From: MGBC113645 sp036308445
GTDB taxonomy: Bacteria > Bacillota_I > Bacilli_A > Erysipelotrichales > Coprobacillaceae
Length of the DNA: 5,992 nucleotides
Assembly (NCBI GenBank): GCA_036308445.1
Contig: JAXJVS010000034.1
Location: 1 to 5,992 of the forward strand
Direction of reading: 5' to 3'
Shown here: positions 1 through 5,926 of the stretch, piece after piece
Layout: each line of letters starts with the position of its first letter
How positions within the stretch are numbered: the first letter of the stretch is position 1
Translations under genes and position numbers: made by a program
The notes under the pieces: generated by a model
Seen by the model: only the letters and a program-made list of their open reading frames with translations
Told to the model about the DNA's origin: nothing
The model's database searches: none

Positions 1-175
1 CTCTTTTTTTGAAAAACATCATCATCAACTTTTTAATAATATCAATTGTTTGTAGAGGCTACTGAAATAATTTTGCGGATATCTGTGTGATCTGTTGATA
101 TTTATCGGTAAATGCGTTATTATCATATTGTCGTTGGACGAAGATGAAACTCAACTTTGGCGAGGGAGGTTCCAT
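1..175 (-). pseudogene. N-terminal part of unrecognised protein, in-frame TAG, cut by window edge
   Basis: On the minus strand an ATG at 175-173 follows an AGAAAGGA ribosome binding site (complement of 183-190) at about 7 nt spacing. It opens a frame beginning MEPPSPKLSFIFVQRQ. After 38 codons there is a TAG at 61-59, and the same frame then stays open for 19 more codons to the edge (starting PLQTIDIIKK). Residues after the stop are as protein-like as those before it, so a CAG-to-TAG type substitution in a longer gene is a reasonable inference. I do not recognise the family. Being divergent from the ABC operon it could be a regulator, but nothing seen proves a DNA-binding domain. Alternatively it is a genuine 38-residue ORF, or a chance frame. 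The frame is too short to judge alone. Confidence 0.4.
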
Positions 176-200
176 CTTTTTTTCCTTTCTGCAGATTTCA

Positions 201-221
201 TATAATGATACTTATATTATA
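201..221. promoter_or_regulatory. Candidate divergent promoter -10 boxes
   Basis: A perfect TATAAT lies at 201-206 on the plus strand, pointing at the ABC operon. Another perfect TATAAT is on the minus strand (complement of 216-221), pointing at the ORF starting at 175. Neither has a good -35 box: the plus-strand partner would be in a T-run, and the minus-strand one is TTTGGG- or TTGGGG-like. In such AT-rich DNA perfect -10 matches arise by chance, so this is only the best promoter candidate in the 174-nt intergenic gap. Confidence 0.3.
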
Positions 222-258
222 AGACATAAATAATAAACCCCAAAGAATGTAAAGAAGG

Positions 259-301
259 AAAATAAAAAAATAAAATCGCACCACATGATTTTGTGATGCG
301 A
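259..301 (-). terminator. Rho-independent terminator reading leftward
   Basis: On the minus strand, TCGCATCACA (301-292) pairs with TGTGGTGCGA (285-276) around a 6-nt loop. This gives ten consecutive pairs including one U-G wobble. The stem is followed directly by TTTTATTTTTTTATTTT (275-259). On the plus strand the wobble becomes a C/A mismatch and no T-run follows the stem closely, so the orientation is leftward. No minus-strand gene lies immediately to its right. It may insulate the ORF at 175 from antisense transcription, or be left from a displaced gene. Confidence 0.75.
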
Positions 302-349
302 CATGAAACCCAGTTATTTTTTAGATACTCTTTTTATAGGGAGGAAACT

Positions 350-1390
350 ATGAAGAGATATTTAAAATATATAAAAAATTATTGGTACTATTTTATATTT
401 GGACAAATTTTTATGATATTAGAAGCTTGTGGTGAATTTGTTTTACCGTTTATTAGTGCAAATATTATCAATATTGGTGCTTCTAGTAAAGATATAATGT
501 ATATATTTGAAAATAGTTTTTATATGGCATTAATATCTATTTTTATGCTTTTATTTGGCGTTTTAGGAGCGTTTTTTGCAGTGAGCGGTGCTTCTAAATT
601 GGCTGCAGATATACGATTAGAAACTTTTAAGCAGATTCAAACATTCTCATTCTCAAATATTGATGACTTTTCAACAGGTTCGTTAATTACGAGAATTACG
701 AATGATATTACACAAATTCAGAATTTTACTCAAACATTTTTAAGGGGTTTGTTTAGAAGTCCAGTTATGATTATTGGCGCTTTGATAATGTCTTTTGTTC
801 TAGATAAAAATATTACTATGATATTATTAATGACAATTCCTGTTCTTGCTATTGTAATTATATTGATAATGAAAATAAGTGCTCCAAGATATACAATTAT
901 GCAACAAAAAATAGATGCACTTAATATTAATATTAATGAGTCGATAAAAAATCAAAAAGTTATAAAATCTTTTGTTAGAGGAGATTATGAAAATAAAAAA
1001 TTTGAAAATATAAATGATCAGTTAGTAGAAAAAAGTACAAATGCATTAAAGATGATGATTTTAATGCAACCTATTTCAACTTTCATTATTAATTTAGTTA
1101 CAGTTTTTGTTGTTTGGTTTGCCGGTAAACAGATAATTATTGGTAATATGGAAATAGGAACTTTAACTGCTTTGATTACATACTTAACTCAAATATTAAC
1201 TGCTTTAAATTTTTTAGCAAATATTATATTACTTGCAACAAGAGCTTCGGCTTCGAGTAAAAGAATCATAGAAGTATTAGATACAGAAAATGATATTTCT
1301 GATAATGATAGTCAATGCTTAGATAAAGATATAATAAATGGTTTAATTAAGTTTGAAAATGTCTCTTTTAAATATTACAAAAACAATTAA
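350..1390 (+). CDS. ABC exporter half-transporter 1, permease part (truncated by in-frame TAA)
   Basis: This encodes the transmembrane domain of the first subunit of a heterodimeric type IV ABC exporter (multidrug/lipid class), 346 residues before the stop. ATG 350 is chosen because GGGAGG (339-344) sits 5 nt upstream. An earlier GTG at 293 in the same frame lies in the terminator hairpin and adds a non-homologous-looking tail. Six hydrophobic segments are visible at roughly residues 12-38, 56-78, 135-152, 154-177, 238-262 and 275-302. The first cytoplasmic loop has the usual exporter pattern (F..STGSLITRITND). The ORF ends LIKFENVSFKYYKNN, which is already the first strand and A-loop aromatic of the ATPase domain. 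The TAA therefore cuts inside the ATPase domain rather than at a natural domain end. The downstream ATPase continues in the same frame. Substrate cannot be told from sequence. Confidence 0.88.
   Translation: MKRYLKYIKNYWYYFIFGQIFMILEACGEFVLPFISANIINIGASSKDIMYIFENSFYMALISIFMLLFGVLGAFFAVSGASKLAADIRLETFKQIQTFSFSNIDDFSTGSLITRITNDITQIQNFTQTFLRGLFRSPVMIIGALIMSFVLDKNITMILLMTIPVLAIVIILIMKISAPRYTIMQQKIDALNININESIKNQKVIKSFVRGDYENKKFENINDQLVEKSTNALKMMILMQPISTFIINLVTVFVVWFAGKQIIIGNMEIGTLTALITYLTQILTALNFLANIILLATRASASSKRIIEVLDTENDISDNDSQCLDKDIINGLIKFENVSFKYYKNN
1388..1390 (+). other. In-frame stop splitting ABC half-transporter 1
   Basis: TAA occupies codon 347 of a reading frame that otherwise runs from 350 to 2092 (581 codons including the final stop), a normal exporter half-transporter length. 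The ATG used downstream is in the same frame only two codons later, so this is a base substitution, not a frameshift. AAA, GAA or CAA are one change away and would restore a typical YKNN-x-EN-x-LDNISF sequence. The reconstituted gene is 350-2092. Confidence 0.9.
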
Positions 1391-1396
1391 GAAAAT

Positions 1397-2092
1397 ATGT
1401 TGGATAATATTAGTTTTGAAATTAAACCTCGACAATTCGTAGGGGTTATAGGTTCTTCAGGCTCAGGAAAGACTACTCTTATTTCCATGATTAATCGCTT
1501 ATATGATGTAGATGAAGGAAGTGTTTATATTGATAACACAAATGTTAAAGATTTATCTTTGTTTAAATTAAGAGAAAGTATAGCTGTAGTTCTTCAAAAA
1601 AATACCTTATTTTCTGGAACTATTGCAGAAAACTTAAGATGGGGAAATGAGTATGCTAGTGATGAAGACTTAATTAGTGCTTGTAAAATAGCGCAGGCTG
1701 ATGGTTTTATTCAAAGTTTTAAGGATAAATATGAAACAGAACTAGAACAAGGTGGCTTGAACCTTTCGGGTGGTCAAAGACAAAGACTTTGTATTGCTAG
1801 AGCTATTTTGAAAAAACCAAAAGTATTGATTTTAGATGATTCTACAAGTGCAGTTGATACTGCAACTGATAGAACTATTCGTAAAGCTTTAAAAGAAGAT
1901 TTAAATGATACGACTAAAATTATTATTGCTCAAAGAATTCATTCTATTATTGATGCTGATAAGATTATTGTTCTTGAAAACGGAAAAATTGCTGGTGTTG
2001 GAACACATATTGAATTAATGGAAAAATGTAAAGAATATCAGGAAATATATTATTCACAAATAAATAAGGAGGATACTATTGATGGAAAATGA
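1397..2092 (+). CDS. ABC exporter half-transporter 1, ATPase part (degenerate catalytic site)
   Basis: This is the nucleotide-binding domain of the first subunit, 231 residues if started at ATG 1397. Visible motifs, numbered from that ATG, are Walker A GSSGSGKTT 19-27, Q-loop Gln67, signature LSGGQ 123-127, Walker B VLILDD 143-148 and D-loop SAVD 151-154. The catalytic Glu after Walker B is Asp148 and the H-loop His is Gln179 (IIIAQR). This pattern is known from the degenerate-site subunit of heterodimeric exporters such as TM287/288. No Shine-Dalgarno precedes 1397. Expression would need reinitiation after the stop 6 nt upstream, or readthrough. The end overlaps the next gene: TGA 2090-2092 versus ATG 2082, an 11-bp overlap implying translational coupling. 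It is most likely the C-terminal half of a broken gene. Confidence 0.88.
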   Translation: MLDNISFEIKPRQFVGVIGSSGSGKTTLISMINRLYDVDEGSVYIDNTNVKDLSLFKLRESIAVVLQKNTLFSGTIAENLRWGNEYASDEDLISACKIAQADGFIQSFKDKYETELEQGGLNLSGGQRQRLCIARAILKKPKVLILDDSTSAVDTATDRTIRKALKEDLNDTTKIIIAQRIHSIIDADKIIVLENGKIAGVGTHIELMEKCKEYQEIYYSQINKEDTIDGK

Positions 2093-3215
2093 TAGATATG
2101 CTCGTTTGACAAAAAAATATAGTGATTCATTTTCAAACAGGGATAAAAAGGAATTTAAGCTATCTAATGGTGCAGATAGAGCAAAAGCAATGAGTTCTCA
2201 TGATAAACCTAAAGATTTAAAAACAACAATAATAAAACTATTGAAATATTTATCACATGAGAAAATGTTGTTAATGATTGCTATTAGTTGTGCTATTATT
2301 AATGCATTGACTACATTATTTGGATCATATTTATTAAGACCGATTATTAATAAATATATCTATTTTGGTATTGAAGATATAAATGATAAGTTAGAGGGAT
2401 TATTTTATTCTCTGCTTTTATTGGCAATTATTTACATTGTTAATGTTGTAACTCAATGGTTACAACAAAGAATTATGTTAAATGTGTCACAAACAACATT
2501 GAAACATTTAAGAAGTGGTTTGTATCATAAAATTCAATGTCTACCTATGTCTTATTTTGATAATAATTCTACGGGAGATACAATGAGTCGATTTACTAAT
2601 GATGTTGATACTATGGGAGAAATGTTGAATGCAACATTAATACAGCTTATTTCCGGAATGATTACAATAGCTGGTACTGTATTTTTGATGATTTATACAA
2701 ATTGGATTTTGGGTTTAATTACAATTATAGTTACTCCTTTGTTGACTGTAATAAATAAGACAATTATAAAAAAAGGAAGAAGTGCTTATTCAAAGCAACA
2801 AAGATCTTTAGGTATGCTTAATGGTTTTAGTGAGGAAATTATCTCTGGTTTAAAGGTGGTTAAGGTTTTTAATCACGAAGATATTGCAATAGATGAATTT
2901 GAATTTTTAAACAAGCAATTAACAGATTCGCAAATTAAAGCTCAATTTAATTCTGGAATTATGGGACCAATTACTCATCAATTATGTAATGTTATTTATG
3001 CTATTACTGCTTGTGTTGGGGGAATCTTGGTTATCAATTATGGTTTTGATATTGGTGGATTAACTATTTCTTTAAATTATACAAGACAATTTAATCGTCC
3101 TATTAATGAAATATCAATGCAAATGAATACTGTTTTTGCAGCTTTAGCTGGTGTGGAAAGAGTATTTGAAGTTTTAGATAAAGATTCGGAAAATGATTAT
3201 CTCGGAGAAAGATAA
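2082..3215 (+). CDS. ABC exporter half-transporter 2, permease part (ends at frameshift)
   Basis: This is the transmembrane domain of the second subunit, 377 residues from ATG 2082. AAGGAGG (2066-2072) lies 9 nt upstream. A TTG at 2079 directly before it is an alternative start adding one residue. The first 50 or so residues are hydrophilic and charged, a common N-terminal extension in this subunit type. Hydrophobic segments follow at about 60-85, 107-128, 182-225 (a pair) and 290-325. The exporter loop motif STGDTMSRFTNDVD is present. The frame ends VFEVLDKDSENDYLGER, in the linker just before the ATPase, which then continues one frame over. The overlap with the upstream gene supports co-expression as a heterodimer. 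Length and layout match the first half of a roughly 624-residue half-transporter. Confidence 0.88.
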   Translation: MENDRYARLTKKYSDSFSNRDKKEFKLSNGADRAKAMSSHDKPKDLKTTIIKLLKYLSHEKMLLMIAISCAIINALTTLFGSYLLRPIINKYIYFGIEDINDKLEGLFYSLLLLAIIYIVNVVTQWLQQRIMLNVSQTTLKHLRSGLYHKIQCLPMSYFDNNSTGDTMSRFTNDVDTMGEMLNATLIQLISGMITIAGTVFLMIYTNWILGLITIIVTPLLTVINKTIIKKGRSAYSKQQRSLGMLNGFSEEIISGLKVVKVFNHEDIAIDEFEFLNKQLTDSQIKAQFNSGIMGPITHQLCNVIYAITACVGGILVINYGFDIGGLTISLNYTRQFNRPINEISMQMNTVFAALAGVERVFEVLDKDSENDYLGER

Positions 3216-3216
3216 A
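3205..3216 (+). other. -1 frameshift splitting ABC half-transporter 2
   Basis: The upstream frame reads ...GGA GAA AGA TAA (stop 3213-3215). One base added to the short A-run at 3208-3210 would give GGA GAA AAG ATA AAT AGA ATA GAT GGT, which runs straight into the ATPase frame (EKINRIDG...). The most economical explanation is a single A deleted from a 4-A run, or dropped by sequencing. There is no strong bacterial slippery heptamer such as A AAA AAG, so programmed frameshifting looks unlikely. The reconstituted gene is 2082-3955, about 624 residues. Confidence 0.85.
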
Positions 3217-3238
3217 TAGAATAGATGGTAATGTCGTT

Positions 3239-3955
3239 TTGGATCATGTTGATTTTGGTTATGTTGAAGGACAGACTGTTTTACATGATATTAATTTATA
3301 TGCAATGGCTGGCCAAAAGATTGCTTTTGTTGGTTCAACTGGTGCAGGAAAAACAACAATCACGAATTTATTACCAAAATTTTATGATGTTCAATCAGGA
3401 AATATCTTTATTGATGGGGTTTCTATTAATGAGATAGATAAAACCTTTTTAAGACAAAATATTGCAATGGTATTACAAGATACTCATTTGTTTACTGGAA
3501 CAGTAAAAGAAAATATCCGTTATGGAAGATTGGATGCAACTGATGAAGAAGTCATTCAAGCAGCTAAAGCGGCTTCTGCACATACATTTATTATGCAATT
3601 GAAAAATGGTTATGAGACTATTTTAGAAAATGATGGAGCTAATCTTTCACAAGGACAAAGACAATTAATTAATATTGCTAGAGCGGCCATTAGTAAGGCG
3701 CCAATATTAGTTCTAGATGAAGCCACTTCAAGTGTTGATACGAGAACAGAAAAATATATAAATGAGGGAATGGATGCTTTAATGAAAGATAGAACGACTT
3801 TTGTTATTGCACATAGACTTTCAACAGTAAGAGAATCTGATGTTATTATGGTACTAGAACAAGGTAGAATTGTTGAGAGAGGAACTCATGAACAATTACT
3901 TACTTTAAATGGTAGGTATGCTGATTTATATTATGTGGTTATTGAATTGGATTAA
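3239..3955 (+). CDS. ABC exporter half-transporter 2, ATPase part (catalytic subunit)
   Basis: This is the nucleotide-binding domain of the second subunit, 238 residues from TTG 3239. That start is nominal: it has no clear Shine-Dalgarno, and the same frame is already coding-like from about 3212 (INRIDGNVV). The first in-frame ATG, at 3305, would cut off the first beta strands. Motifs from 3239 are A-loop Tyr8, Walker A GSTGAGKTT 32-40, Q-loop Gln80, signature LSQGQ 136-140, Walker B ILVLDE 156-161 with catalytic Glu161, and H-loop His192. The signature is degenerate (Gln for Gly), while Walker B and the H-loop are consensus. This is the mirror image of subunit 1. The intact catalytic site would pair this Walker A/B with the LSGGQ of subunit 1. 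It is probably the C-terminal half of a frameshifted gene. Confidence 0.88.
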   Translation: MDHVDFGYVEGQTVLHDINLYAMAGQKIAFVGSTGAGKTTITNLLPKFYDVQSGNIFIDGVSINEIDKTFLRQNIAMVLQDTHLFTGTVKENIRYGRLDATDEEVIQAAKAASAHTFIMQLKNGYETILENDGANLSQGQRQLINIARAAISKAPILVLDEATSSVDTRTEKYINEGMDALMKDRTTFVIAHRLSTVRESDVIMVLEQGRIVERGTHEQLLTLNGRYADLYYVVIELD

Positions 3956-4098
3956 AGATATTTTATGATTATATATAGTATTGTATTTATGAATATCTCT
4001 TTAGAGTTACAGACTGAAGGATAAGTAAATGATGTTGTTTTTATCATTATATGGATAATATATGCTGGTACATGATACAAGTAGTATAATGATTGTGT

Positions 4099-4131
4099 GA
4101 CTTTCATCTTCTGAGGTGAAAGTCTTTTTTT
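4099..4131 (+). terminator. Rho-independent terminator of the ABC operon
   Basis: GACTTTCATCT (4099-4109) pairs with GGTGAAAGTC and its preceding A (4114-4124) in an 11-bp stem with one T-G wobble and a 4-nt loop. Seven Ts follow (4125-4131). It lies 143 nt after the last ABC stop codon. The stretch 3956-4098 between them shows no ORF or other structure that I can support and is read as 3' untranslated sequence. Confidence 0.9.
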
Positions 4132-4168
4132 GTCATTTTGTAGTGAAAAGCCTTATATGAATCATTCG

Positions 4169-4270
4169 ATAGGATGGTTAATTATTAAAGTTAAAGAAGC
4201 ATGAAAAGAAGAAAGATTTGATGATTTAATAGTATTTTATAGAGATGTTATAAGGGAGTTAAACCAGGTT
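4169..4270 (+). pseudogene. Remnant resembling the N-terminus of a GNAT acetyltransferase
   Basis: One frame reads LIIKVKEA, then TGA (4202-4204), then KEERFDDLIVFYRDVIREL and TAG (4271-4273). A short basic strand followed by an acidic/hydrophobic helix with a DLI.FYRDVI-type sequence resembles the start of GNAT-family N-acetyltransferases as I know them. Two stops, no proper start and a length of only about 34 codons show it cannot be functional. There is no domain-level evidence such as the acetyl-CoA loop (R/Q-x-x-G-x-G/A), so the family call is tentative. Confidence 0.35.
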
Positions 4271-4293
4271 TAGAAGTAGGTGAATAATATTAA

Positions 4294-4461
4294 AAGTTTT
4301 TTATTACATTTAAGCTTATTGATGATATAATAAAAATTGGAAATATAAGGAAAACAAGAAAGGGGTTTTATACGAATATTTATTTTAAGGTTCTAAATGT
4401 CTTAGATAATGAAATATTTGTCATGAATAGTGTGGAGACCAACTATGAAAAGTCAATATAA
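4294..4461 (+). other. Unassigned open frame without a start, possible gene remnant
   Basis: A stop-free stretch of 55 codons reads KFFITFKLIDDIIKIGNIRK... and ends in a TAA inside the stem of the terminator at 4451-4486. It has no upstream start codon or ribosome binding site, and I do not recognise it. Its position between the GNAT-like remnant and a terminator fits the decayed tail of the same or another gene. Chance openness in AT-rich DNA is possible. The rest of 4132-4540 shows no other gene. Confidence 0.2.
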
Positions 4462-4486
4462 AAATTGCATTTTTATTTGGCTTTTT
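4451..4486 (+). terminator. Hairpin terminator downstream of the remnant region
   Basis: AGTCAA (4451-4456) plus ATAAAAAT (4458-4465) pair with ATTTTTAT (4469-4476) plus TTGGCT (4477-4482). The result is 14 pairs with one bulged T and a 3-nt TGC loop, followed by a T-run to 4486. One G-U wobble on the plus strand becomes A/C on the minus strand, so it works best rightward, though it could also weakly stop leftward transcripts leaving the transposase gene. Confidence 0.6.
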
Positions 4487-4510
4487 ATATCTCTGATTTT
4501 GGGCGCACTA

Positions 4511-4545
4511 AAAAGAGTTAAATTTTGTATTTTTTTAAAATTAAC
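4511..4545 (-). terminator. Candidate terminator of the IS110 transposase
   Basis: On the minus strand GTTAATTTT (4545-4537) pairs with AAAATTTAAC (4526-4517) with one bulged base. CTCTTTTT follows. The stem overlaps the transposase stop codon (4543-4541). It is almost entirely A-T pairs and so is weak, but its position is right for a 3' end signal. Confidence 0.4.
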
Positions 4546-5707
4546 TAACTTTATAAGACTCTCCTGTTGATAACAATTTATAAATTACACGTGTGAGTTT
4601 GTTTGCAGTATGGCCAAGAGCACAGTAGTGCGCTTTACCTTCAGCACGTTTCTTTTGGTAATATTGATTGAATGTGCTGTCGTGCTTATGTATATTTTGA
4701 CACGCCCAGATAAGTGCGTATCTCAACATAGAATTTCCTCTTTTGGACATTCTGGTTGTAGAAGCTCTAAATGTACCTGATTGTCTAACTCTAGGATCTA
4801 ATCCTGCATAAGCCAATACTTTACTTGGAGATGAAAATGCTTTAATATCTTTAATAGAAGATAAAATCATCGCAGCTTCGACATATCCCATGCCGGGGAT
4901 GGTCATGATAGGTGAATCAAGAGATTCAACTATCGCTTTGATTTGAGCTTTAAGCTCAATCTTCTGACTTTCGTAGAGTTCGATTTGAGATATAGCCAGA
5001 CGCATTTTCACAGCAGTAGATTCTCTCTGTATGCCGACAGAGTTAGAAGCTAGTTCTTTGATTTTACGCGCTTTATCCACTCCAAATTTGCCGTGTGAGT
5101 GGATGCGGAGTACGTTGGTTAGACGATCAATTCGGACTTTTATTATTTGAGATGGAGTTGAATATTGTTTTAGAAGTTCAAGCGATGCTTTTCCAAAGAC
5201 GCTTTTTCCCATTTCTTTAACATATTCAGGGAAAAGAATATCAAGAAAAGTTTTCAACTGAGTTTTAATGCGAGCATTTGACTTTGTAACTTCCTGATAG
5301 GACTTACACAAGTCATATAGTTCAGTCATGGTATCATCCAAAGATGCATGAACACCCAAATTCATCATCAAAGCTCTGCAGATAATAATTGAATCAATTT
5401 TATCATTCTTAGCATCTCTCATATTTGTTTTTCTTAAAGCAAAAGTTTGTAGAGGATTAAGGATAACGACATCGAAATCCTTAGACAAAAGAAAATTGGC
5501 TAAATTATTTGCATAATGAGCAGTTGACTCCATTCCAAACACAATAGACATTTTAGATAAATGTTTTAATTTAGATAACAGTAAATTGAATCCTTGCTTA
5601 TTATTGTCAAATGGAAAAGGTTTGGCAAGAACCTCTCCATTACTATCGATAATAGCAGCATAGTGAGTGTACTTGGCAATATCAATGCCAACATAGATTT
5701 TAGTCAT
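4541..5707 (-). CDS. IS110-family DEDD transposase (RNA-guided recombinase)
   Basis: This 388-residue enzyme excises and inserts the IS through a RuvC-like domain plus a serine-bearing C-terminal domain. The ATG at 5707-5705 is chosen because the protein then starts MTKIYVGIDIAK as usual for the family, with AAAGGTGG (5725-5718) upstream at 10 nt. The frame is open further upstream to 5746, but that adds sequence overlapping the ribosome binding site. Catalytic acids visible are Asp9 (GIDIAK), Glu60 (GMEST), Asp102 and Asp105 (KNDKIDS). These are at or within two residues of the IS621 positions I recall. The C-terminal Tnp_20-type domain is at about 265-350, with IPGMG (270-274), AYAGLDP (299-305) and the probable catalytic Ser310 in RQSGTF. 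A coiled-coil-like linker lies at 120-260. It appears intact and full length, so the element may be active. Confidence 0.97.
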   Translation of the reverse strand: MTKIYVGIDIAKYTHYAAIIDSNGEVLAKPFPFDNNKQGFNLLLSKLKHLSKMSIVFGMESTAHYANNLANFLLSKDFDVVILNPLQTFALRKTNMRDAKNDKIDSIIICRALMMNLGVHASLDDTMTELYDLCKSYQEVTKSNARIKTQLKTFLDILFPEYVKEMGKSVFGKASLELLKQYSTPSQIIKVRIDRLTNVLRIHSHGKFGVDKARKIKELASNSVGIQRESTAVKMRLAISQIELYESQKIELKAQIKAIVESLDSPIMTIPGMGYVEAAMILSSIKDIKAFSSPSKVLAYAGLDPRVRQSGTFRASTTRMSKRGNSMLRYALIWACQNIHKHDSTFNQYYQKKRAEGKAHYCALGHTANKLTRVIYKLLSTGESYKVS

Positions 5708-5735
5708 AATAAAAGACCACCTTTCATAAAGAATT

Positions 5736-5893
5736 GACACAAGCAATCTCTATCGGGTGATCTATTCTCATACACTTGCGGGAGATAAAAGTTCAAAGAC
5801 TTATCCAACTAATAAAAGATAAAATAGACCGATAGATTTACTCTCCATTGAGTAGTCAAGCTACAGGAAACATAAAAATGCTACTCGTGTCTA
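5736..5893 (-). ncRNA. Candidate IS110 bridge RNA
   Basis: This lies between the transposase start and the element's left end, where IS110-group bridge RNAs are known to be encoded. In plus coordinates, GTGTC 5887-5891 pairs with GACAC 5736-5740 and would close the RNA. CTACTC 5881-5886 pairs with GAGTAG 5850-5855 (first stem-loop, 25-nt loop). CTATCGG 5750-5756 pairs with CCGATAG 5829-5835, stacked after a 4-nt bulge on TCTATT 5761-5766 with AATAGA 5823-5828. That long stem encloses a symmetric internal loop (17 nt on each side, 5767-5783 and 5806-5822) and an apical GATAA/TTATC hairpin (5784-5805). A stem, internal guide loop and apical hairpin is the known form of bridge-RNA DNA-binding loops. 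The predicted length of about 160 nt fits the known size of about 177 nt for IS621. Guide-to-DNA pairing was not confirmed. Confidence 0.6.
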
Positions 5894-5897
5894 TTTA

Positions 5898-5903
5898 ATC
5901 ATA
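5898..5903 (-). promoter_or_regulatory. Candidate -10 box for bridge RNA/transposase transcript
   Basis: TATGAT on the minus strand sits about 7 nt before the 5' arm of the proposed bridge RNA. The -35 position (around 5921-5926) is only TTCTCC-like. In IS110-type elements the promoter can be completed when the ends join in the circular form, so a weak -35 in the inserted copy would not be surprising. Confidence 0.35.
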
Positions 5904-5926
5904 AATTAAATTTTTAGAAAGGAGAA

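Larger units (their letters stand above)
4518..5914 (-). mobile_element. IS110-family insertion sequence (ends approximate)
   Basis: A complete IS110-type transposase is preceded by a structured non-coding left end and followed by a short right end, the layout of the IS110 group. Exact ends are not certain. IS110 elements usually lack long terminal inverted repeats and target duplications, so I looked for short matching sequence at both sides. TTAAATTTT occurs in direct orientation at 4518-4526 and 5906-5914, giving an element of about 1.39 kb, within the family's usual size. A 9-bp A/T-only match can be chance, so the boundaries are a proposal. The element's GC looks higher than that of the ABC genes, consistent with an acquired element. 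Confidence 0.6.

Noticed and set aside
142..183. Hairpin AGATGAAACT/GGTTCCATCT followed by seven Ts, looking like a plus-strand terminator
   Set aside because: The stem has an A/C mismatch, a 16-nt loop and few G-C pairs. It overlaps the well-formed minus-strand ORF start, where the T-run is just the A-rich spacer between ribosome binding site and ATG.
293..349. GTG 293 as start of exporter gene 1 with 19 extra residues
   Set aside because: The ribosome binding site at 339-344 fits ATG 350, and the extra sequence is encoded by the terminator hairpin and AT-rich leader.
1388..3215. Stop-codon reassignment to explain the broken frames
   Set aside because: The interrupting codons are TAG, TAA and TGA in different loci, one break is a frameshift, and TAA and TGA serve as normal ends elsewhere in the window.
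3205..3216. Programmed -1 frameshift producing a full-length subunit 2
   Set aside because: Only a three-A run is present, with no canonical slippery heptamer and no evident downstream hairpin placed to stimulate slippage.
3225..3437. 70-codon plus-strand open frame beginning MVMSFWIMLILVM
   Set aside because: It is a shadow of the ATPase reading frame one register over. The overlapping frame has Walker A and family sequence, while this one shows no known motif.
4085..4090. TATAAT before the operon terminator as a promoter
   Set aside because: There is no recognisable -35, and the terminator begins 9 nt later, so no useful transcript would result.
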